From: Bryobacterales bacterium
Lineage (GTDB): Bacteria > Acidobacteriota > Terriglobia > Bryobacterales > Bryobacteraceae
NCBI GenBank assembly: GCA_003142355.1
Contig: PLMF01000109.1
Coordinates: 1-10,037 of the forward strand
Direction of reading: 5' to 3'
Length of the DNA stretch: 10,037 bases
Under the pieces are notes generated by a model that had not been told where the DNA came from, made no database searches, and saw only the letters and a program-made list of their open reading frames with translations. A program made the translations under genes and the position numbers. Of the stretch, positions 7,356 to 10,037 are shown one piece after another (the first letter of the stretch is position 1; each line of letters opens with the position of its first letter).

Positions 7356-9273
7356 GTCCGCCTCGGCCGGCGCCGGGACCCGGACCCAGAAGCCGGGCGT
7401 AAGGGTCGCGCCGCTTCTCGACCGCATCCGCTGGGATTGGCTGGCCCTCGCGTTCTCGCTTCTCCTGCTGGCCTGGCTCATCACCGAGGGCGATTGGGAT
7501 TTCTTCCCCCAGGCTGGCTTTCTAGAAAGCTTTTATGACGCGCAGGCGCAGAGTCTGCTGCATGGCCGCATCGACGTTCCGCGGGAAGCCATCGCCACCG
7601 AAGCCTTCATGCGTAATGGGAAGGCCTACGGCTATTTCGGTCCCACGCCGGCCCTGATGCGCCTCCCGCTCGAACTGCTGCTGCCCGGAATGTACGGGCG
7701 CTGGGGTCGCGTGTCCATGCTGCTGGCATCGGCGCTGACCCTCGGCATGCTGCTGTTGCTGATGCCAAGGCTGGAATCGCGTTTCCCGCCGGCCGGGGGA
7801 CCACGCCTGCGAAACCTGCTGCGGGCCGTCCTGATCCTGGGCGCCGCCATTGGTTCGACGAACTTCTTCGTTTCCGCGGAACGGAAGGTATACCAGGAGT
7901 CCATCATCTGGGGTAGCGCGTGGGCATTCGCGGCGGCGGTGTTGCTGGCCTGCTACCTCATGCGCCCCAAGGCCAGATGGCTGGCGCTCGGTTGCGCCGC
8001 GGCAGTTTTGGCCTTCCTGGCGCGTGTGTCGTCGGGCGTGGGGCCGCTCTTCTCGCTGTTTCTGCTGGAAGCGGCGTGGCTGGTTCCAGCAGCCCGTTTC
8101 CGCGCTTTCTTCACCGGATCGGATTTGCCGCGGCGCGCGGCCGTCGCGGTGGGCGTTACGCTGGTTGCCTCGGCGGCGCTGTGGGCGGGCTTGAATTACT
8201 GGAAGTTCGGCATGGTGTTCACTTCGCAGCCGATCGGCTTGAACCTGCAGTTCGACCAGCCACGGCTCGAGCGCGTCAAGGGCAATATCGTCTCGGCCTA
8301 CAACCTGCCGATCACACTGTGGGCCTATCTGGCGCCGGCCAATATCAGGTTCGCCGGCGCTTTTCCCTGGGTGTTTTTGACGGTGGGAGACCCGGCGCTT
8401 GCCTCCCGCTTCCCGAAGGCCCATTTCGACACCACTGAGCCGTTTGCCAGCCTGCCGGCGGCCATGCCGGAACTCTTTCTGGGGGCCATCGCCGGCCTGG
8501 CTCTCTGTCTGTCGCGCCGCCGCAAGGAACTTCGCGAGTTCCGTGCGCCGATGTGCGGCGCTCTGGCCGGCTGCGGGCTGATCTTCATGTTTGGGTACAT
8601 CTCCTATCGTTATCTGCACGACATGTTCCCGTGGCTCCTGCTGGGCTCCGCGGTGGCCGTGGCGTATCTGCCGACCATCCCCGGCACCCGGCTGCGCTAC
8701 GGGTTGGCGGGGATGGTTGTGGCCGCGACGTTGTATGCCATGTGCGCCAACTTCGCCATGGCGGTTCGGTGGCAGAGGTACGCCAGCTACCCGGTACGCC
8801 CCGAAACGCGCGCGGCATTCACCGATCTTTGTTACCTCATCGACAACCAGGGGCTCGAAGGATTCTTGTGGTACGCCCGGCACTGGCACCTTTACGTTCC
8901 GGCGGCTTCGTTTCAAACCGGAAACCTGTTGGTCGACCGGACGCGCCTGGCCGAACGCGGGGACCAGCCGGTGGTCGTATCGCAAGGACAGCCGCAGAAT
9001 GAAGCCGAGTATGCGGTAGATCTGCCGGCTGCCGGCACGTACCAGATCGCTGTTCTCTATGCCTCGGCCGAGCCTCGGCCGGTACACTTCTTTGTGAACG
9101 GGCTGGACGTGAAGGAGGTCTGCGGCCTCCCCACGGGCGGCTGGAGTCCTTCCAACCGGGCGTGGAGTTCGGCCGGCGTGTTCCGGCTGAGCAGCGGCGC
9201 CAATCGGATCGGCCTGGCGAGCCAAGGTCCGTTTCCCCCGATCAGCATGCTCCGGATCTTCCGCATGGAGTGA
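7336..9273 (+). CDS. Polytopic membrane protein, GT-C glycosyltransferase-like, with C-terminal carbohydrate-binding-like domain
   Basis: This encodes 645 residues. A basic N-terminus (MGRRKSRS) is followed by a first membrane helix at 35-50 and many more up to about 480 (for example 127-143, 161-178, 193-208, 215-228, 267-285, 379-392, 405-420, 431-446, 456-475). Between helices 1 and 2 lies a large loop, SFYDAQAQSLLHGRIDV then YGYFGPTPALMRLP (65-111). It resembles the loop after the first helix in GT-C/PMT-like lipid-linked glycosyltransferases and in uncharacterised membrane proteins of actinobacteria and acidobacteria. The non-membrane C-terminus (about 545-645; YAVDLPAAGTYQIAVLYAS, FFVNGLDV, LSSGANRIGL) looks like a galactose-binding/CBM6-35 beta-sandwich. 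The ATG at 7336 was chosen because the upstream part of the open frame only shadows the lyase gene. It overlaps that gene by 20 bases, suggesting the same transcript. Glycosyltransferase activity is inferred from architecture only. Confidence 0.78.
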   Translation: MGRRKSRSASAGAGTRTQKPGVRVAPLLDRIRWDWLALAFSLLLLAWLITEGDWDFFPQAGFLESFYDAQAQSLLHGRIDVPREAIATEAFMRNGKAYGYFGPTPALMRLPLELLLPGMYGRWGRVSMLLASALTLGMLLLLMPRLESRFPPAGGPRLRNLLRAVLILGAAIGSTNFFVSAERKVYQESIIWGSAWAFAAAVLLACYLMRPKARWLALGCAAAVLAFLARVSSGVGPLFSLFLLEAAWLVPAARFRAFFTGSDLPRRAAVAVGVTLVASAALWAGLNYWKFGMVFTSQPIGLNLQFDQPRLERVKGNIVSAYNLPITLWAYLAPANIRFAGAFPWVFLTVGDPALASRFPKAHFDTTEPFASLPAAMPELFLGAIAGLALCLSRRRKELREFRAPMCGALAGCGLIFMFGYISYRYLHDMFPWLLLGSAVAVAYLPTIPGTRLRYGLAGMVVAATLYAMCANFAMAVRWQRYASYPVRPETRAAFTDLCYLIDNQGLEGFLWYARHWHLYVPAASFQTGNLLVDRTRLAERGDQPVVVSQGQPQNEAEYAVDLPAAGTYQIAVLYASAEPRPVHFFVNGLDVKEVCGLPTGGWSPSNRAWSSAGVFRLSSGANRIGLASQGPFPPISMLRIFRME

Positions 9274-9373
9274 CCCACCGGCGGCGCGGAAAGCGGCGAA
9301 GGGGCAACGGTAGAGACTCCTAGGCCCCAGCGCGGTAGCGTAACAGGGTATTCTCAGAGAAGGAGCCGACGAA

Positions 9374-9598
9374 ATGGAGGTACGTGTCACCGGGGAACTG
9401 GAAGCGAAGCTCACGCACTCTGCCGCCCAGCAAGGCCGGAATCCCGACGACTTGGTGCAGGATGTCTTGACGAGCTATTTCGAGGAAGAAGCCCGCTTTA
9501 TCGAGGCCGTGAAGCGCGGCGAGGACGCTTTCGAGCGGGGCGAGTACCTCACCCATGAGCAAGTCGGCCAGCGTCTCCAGCGGTTTCTAGAATCCTGA
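9374..9598 (+). CDS. Type II antitoxin, ribbon-helix-helix-like, without a toxin partner
   Basis: This is a 74-residue protein. Residues 1-35 (MEVRVTGELEAKL, then AAQQGRNPDDLVQDVLTSYF) fit a beta strand plus two helices of the ribbon-helix-helix DNA-binding type, as in CopG/ParD-like antitoxins. The charged tail (EEEARFIEAVKRGEDAFERGEYLTHEQVGQRL) is the usual toxin-wrapping part ending in a 'GEYLTHEQV' segment. A Shine-Dalgarno AAGGAG at 9360-9365 sits 8 bases from the ATG. Relatives are normally followed on the same strand by a ParE/RelE toxin, often with overlapping stop and start codons. Here a TGATG overlap is present (9596-9600), but the frame it opens reads MQGSHRS and stops at 9621. 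The facing minus-strand toxin gene has its own upstream antitoxin, so this gene appears to be solitary or a remnant. Confidence 0.75.
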   Translation: MEVRVTGELEAKLTHSAAQQGRNPDDLVQDVLTSYFEEEARFIEAVKRGEDAFERGEYLTHEQVGQRLQRFLES

Positions 9599-9608
9599 TG
9601 CAGGGCAG

Positions 9609-9851
9609 TCATCGTTCGTAGACCTCGCTTCGCTTACGGATGCGCGTCACCTCCACCAGCAATTCCGTGTCGTCGATGGTGTACACCACGCGGTAGTCAC
9701 CCACACGAATGCGCCACTCGCGATTACCGCCCTTGAGCTTTAGACAGCCCGGCGGGCGGGGATTGGAAGCAAGGTTTTCCAGGCGCGGAACGATGCGCGC
9801 GATCCATTGGCCGGGCAGTTTCTTGAGTTCTTTCTCCGCGCTCGACGTCAA
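9609..9851 (-). CDS. Type II toxin, RelE/ParE family
   Basis: This encodes an 80-residue toxin of the RelE/ParE fold, typically a ribosome-dependent mRNA endonuclease or a gyrase poison. The opening TSSAEKELKKLPGQW and the core CLKLKGGNREWRIRVGDYRVVY (residues 36-57) are typical, as is the basic C-terminus RIRKRSEVY (70-78). Arg47, Arg49, Arg54, Arg74 and Tyr78 are candidate functional residues. The start is odd. The only start codon after the upstream in-frame stop (TGA at 9893-9891) is TTG at 9851. Translated codons just upstream read RYDVA, which matches the usual first beta strand of the family (YDVALTSSAEKEL), so the TTG start removes part of it. The partner antitoxin ends 13 bases upstream on the same strand. 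Its stop lies 10 bases beyond the stop of the convergent plus-strand antitoxin. Confidence 0.85.
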   Translation of the reverse strand: MTSSAEKELKKLPGQWIARIVPRLENLASNPRPPGCLKLKGGNREWRIRVGDYRVVYTIDDTELLVEVTRIRKRSEVYER

Positions 9852-9864
9852 TGCGACGTCGTAC

Positions 9865-10037
9865 CTAGCCGTGAAGCTTTCCGCTGGAGATCAGGTTTGC
9901 CTTCACCTTTTCAAGCGGGATGCGTTTTTCATGCCGCCTCGACCGCGAGACCAGCACGTCCTCGATATCCTCCCAGAGCGCCCTGTGCTTCTTGAGGTCG
10001 ATTACCGCCGCCGTTGGACTGAACCCCATTTTTGAGA
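9865..10037 (-). CDS. Antitoxin of the RelE/ParE pair, Phd/YefM- or RelB-like, partial at window edge
   Basis: Read on the minus strand, a frame open to the window edge ends at a TAG (9867-9865). It contains an ATG at 10029 that opens 54 codons: MGFSPTAAVIDLKKHRAL, then WEDIEDVLVSRSRRHEK, then RIPLEKVKANLISSGKLHG. The pattern of a short hydrophobic strand, 'WEDIEDVL' helix, charged linker and 'IPLEKVKANL' tail is that of the C-terminal half of many type II antitoxins. It lies 13 bases upstream of the toxin start on the same strand, the standard antitoxin-first order. No Shine-Dalgarno is visible before 10029 and the frame stays open to 10037. The true start and DNA-binding N-terminus may therefore lie outside the window, with 10029 an internal methionine. 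The family cannot be fixed without the missing part. Confidence 0.65.
   Translation of the reverse strand, partial: SKMGFSPTAAVIDLKKHRALWEDIEDVLVSRSRRHEKRIPLEKVKANLISSGKLHG

Noticed and set aside
9274..9373. Gap between the membrane protein and the antitoxin, examined for a terminator or promoter
   Set aside because: No clear hairpin with a T tract and no well-spaced -35/-10 pair was found. TATTCT at 9349-9354 lacks a matching -35 and sits almost on the ribosome binding site.
7522..9414. 630-codon open frame on the minus strand opposite the membrane protein
   Set aside because: The translation is Arg/Gln/Pro-rich without domain signatures. The plus strand shows regular hydrophobic helices, so this is a shadow.
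9709..10035. 108-codon plus-strand frame over the toxin and antitoxin
   Set aside because: It is antisense to the RelE/ParE toxin and its antitoxin, both of which have family-typical sequence; the plus-strand translation resembles nothing.

Overview
The window is about 10 kb of high-GC bacterial chromosome. The gene style points to Acidobacteriota, probably a Solibacter/Bryobacter-like member. The clues are a large TonB-dependent receptor with an N-terminal carboxypeptidase-regulatory-like domain (the 'Oar-like' type abundant in that phylum), a large secreted PIG-L deacetylase, and type II toxin-antitoxin genes. This assignment rests on gene style, not on a marker gene.

Layout. Minus strand 56-2932 is the outer-membrane receptor. 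A short divergent intergenic region (2933 to about 3156) holds two candidate back-to-back promoters whose -10 boxes overlap, inside an 8-bp inverted repeat that could be an operator. Plus strand 3157-9273 is a tightly packed three-gene unit: an exported PIG-L deacetylase with a C-terminal glutamine-amidotransferase-like domain, a divergent argininosuccinate-lyase-family enzyme (ATGA overlap), and a polytopic membrane protein with a C-terminal carbohydrate-binding-like beta-sandwich (20-bp overlap). The last 700 bases are a toxin-antitoxin patch. A ribbon-helix-helix-type antitoxin without a toxin lies on the plus strand. It converges on a minus-strand antitoxin/RelE-ParE toxin pair whose antitoxin runs off the right edge of the window.

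How the genes may work together. The receptor and the three-gene unit could share one regulator acting on the divergent promoter. Deacetylase, lyase and a sugar-binding membrane protein suggest handling of an amino-sugar or N-acyl compound at the envelope, but no substrate can be read from the sequence. The lyase keeps the general superfamily catalytic motifs but appears to have lost several residues typical of true ArgH, and no other arginine gene is present, so its assignment to arginine synthesis is doubtful.

Long open frames opposite the receptor, the deacetylase and the membrane protein are treated as GC-driven shadows.
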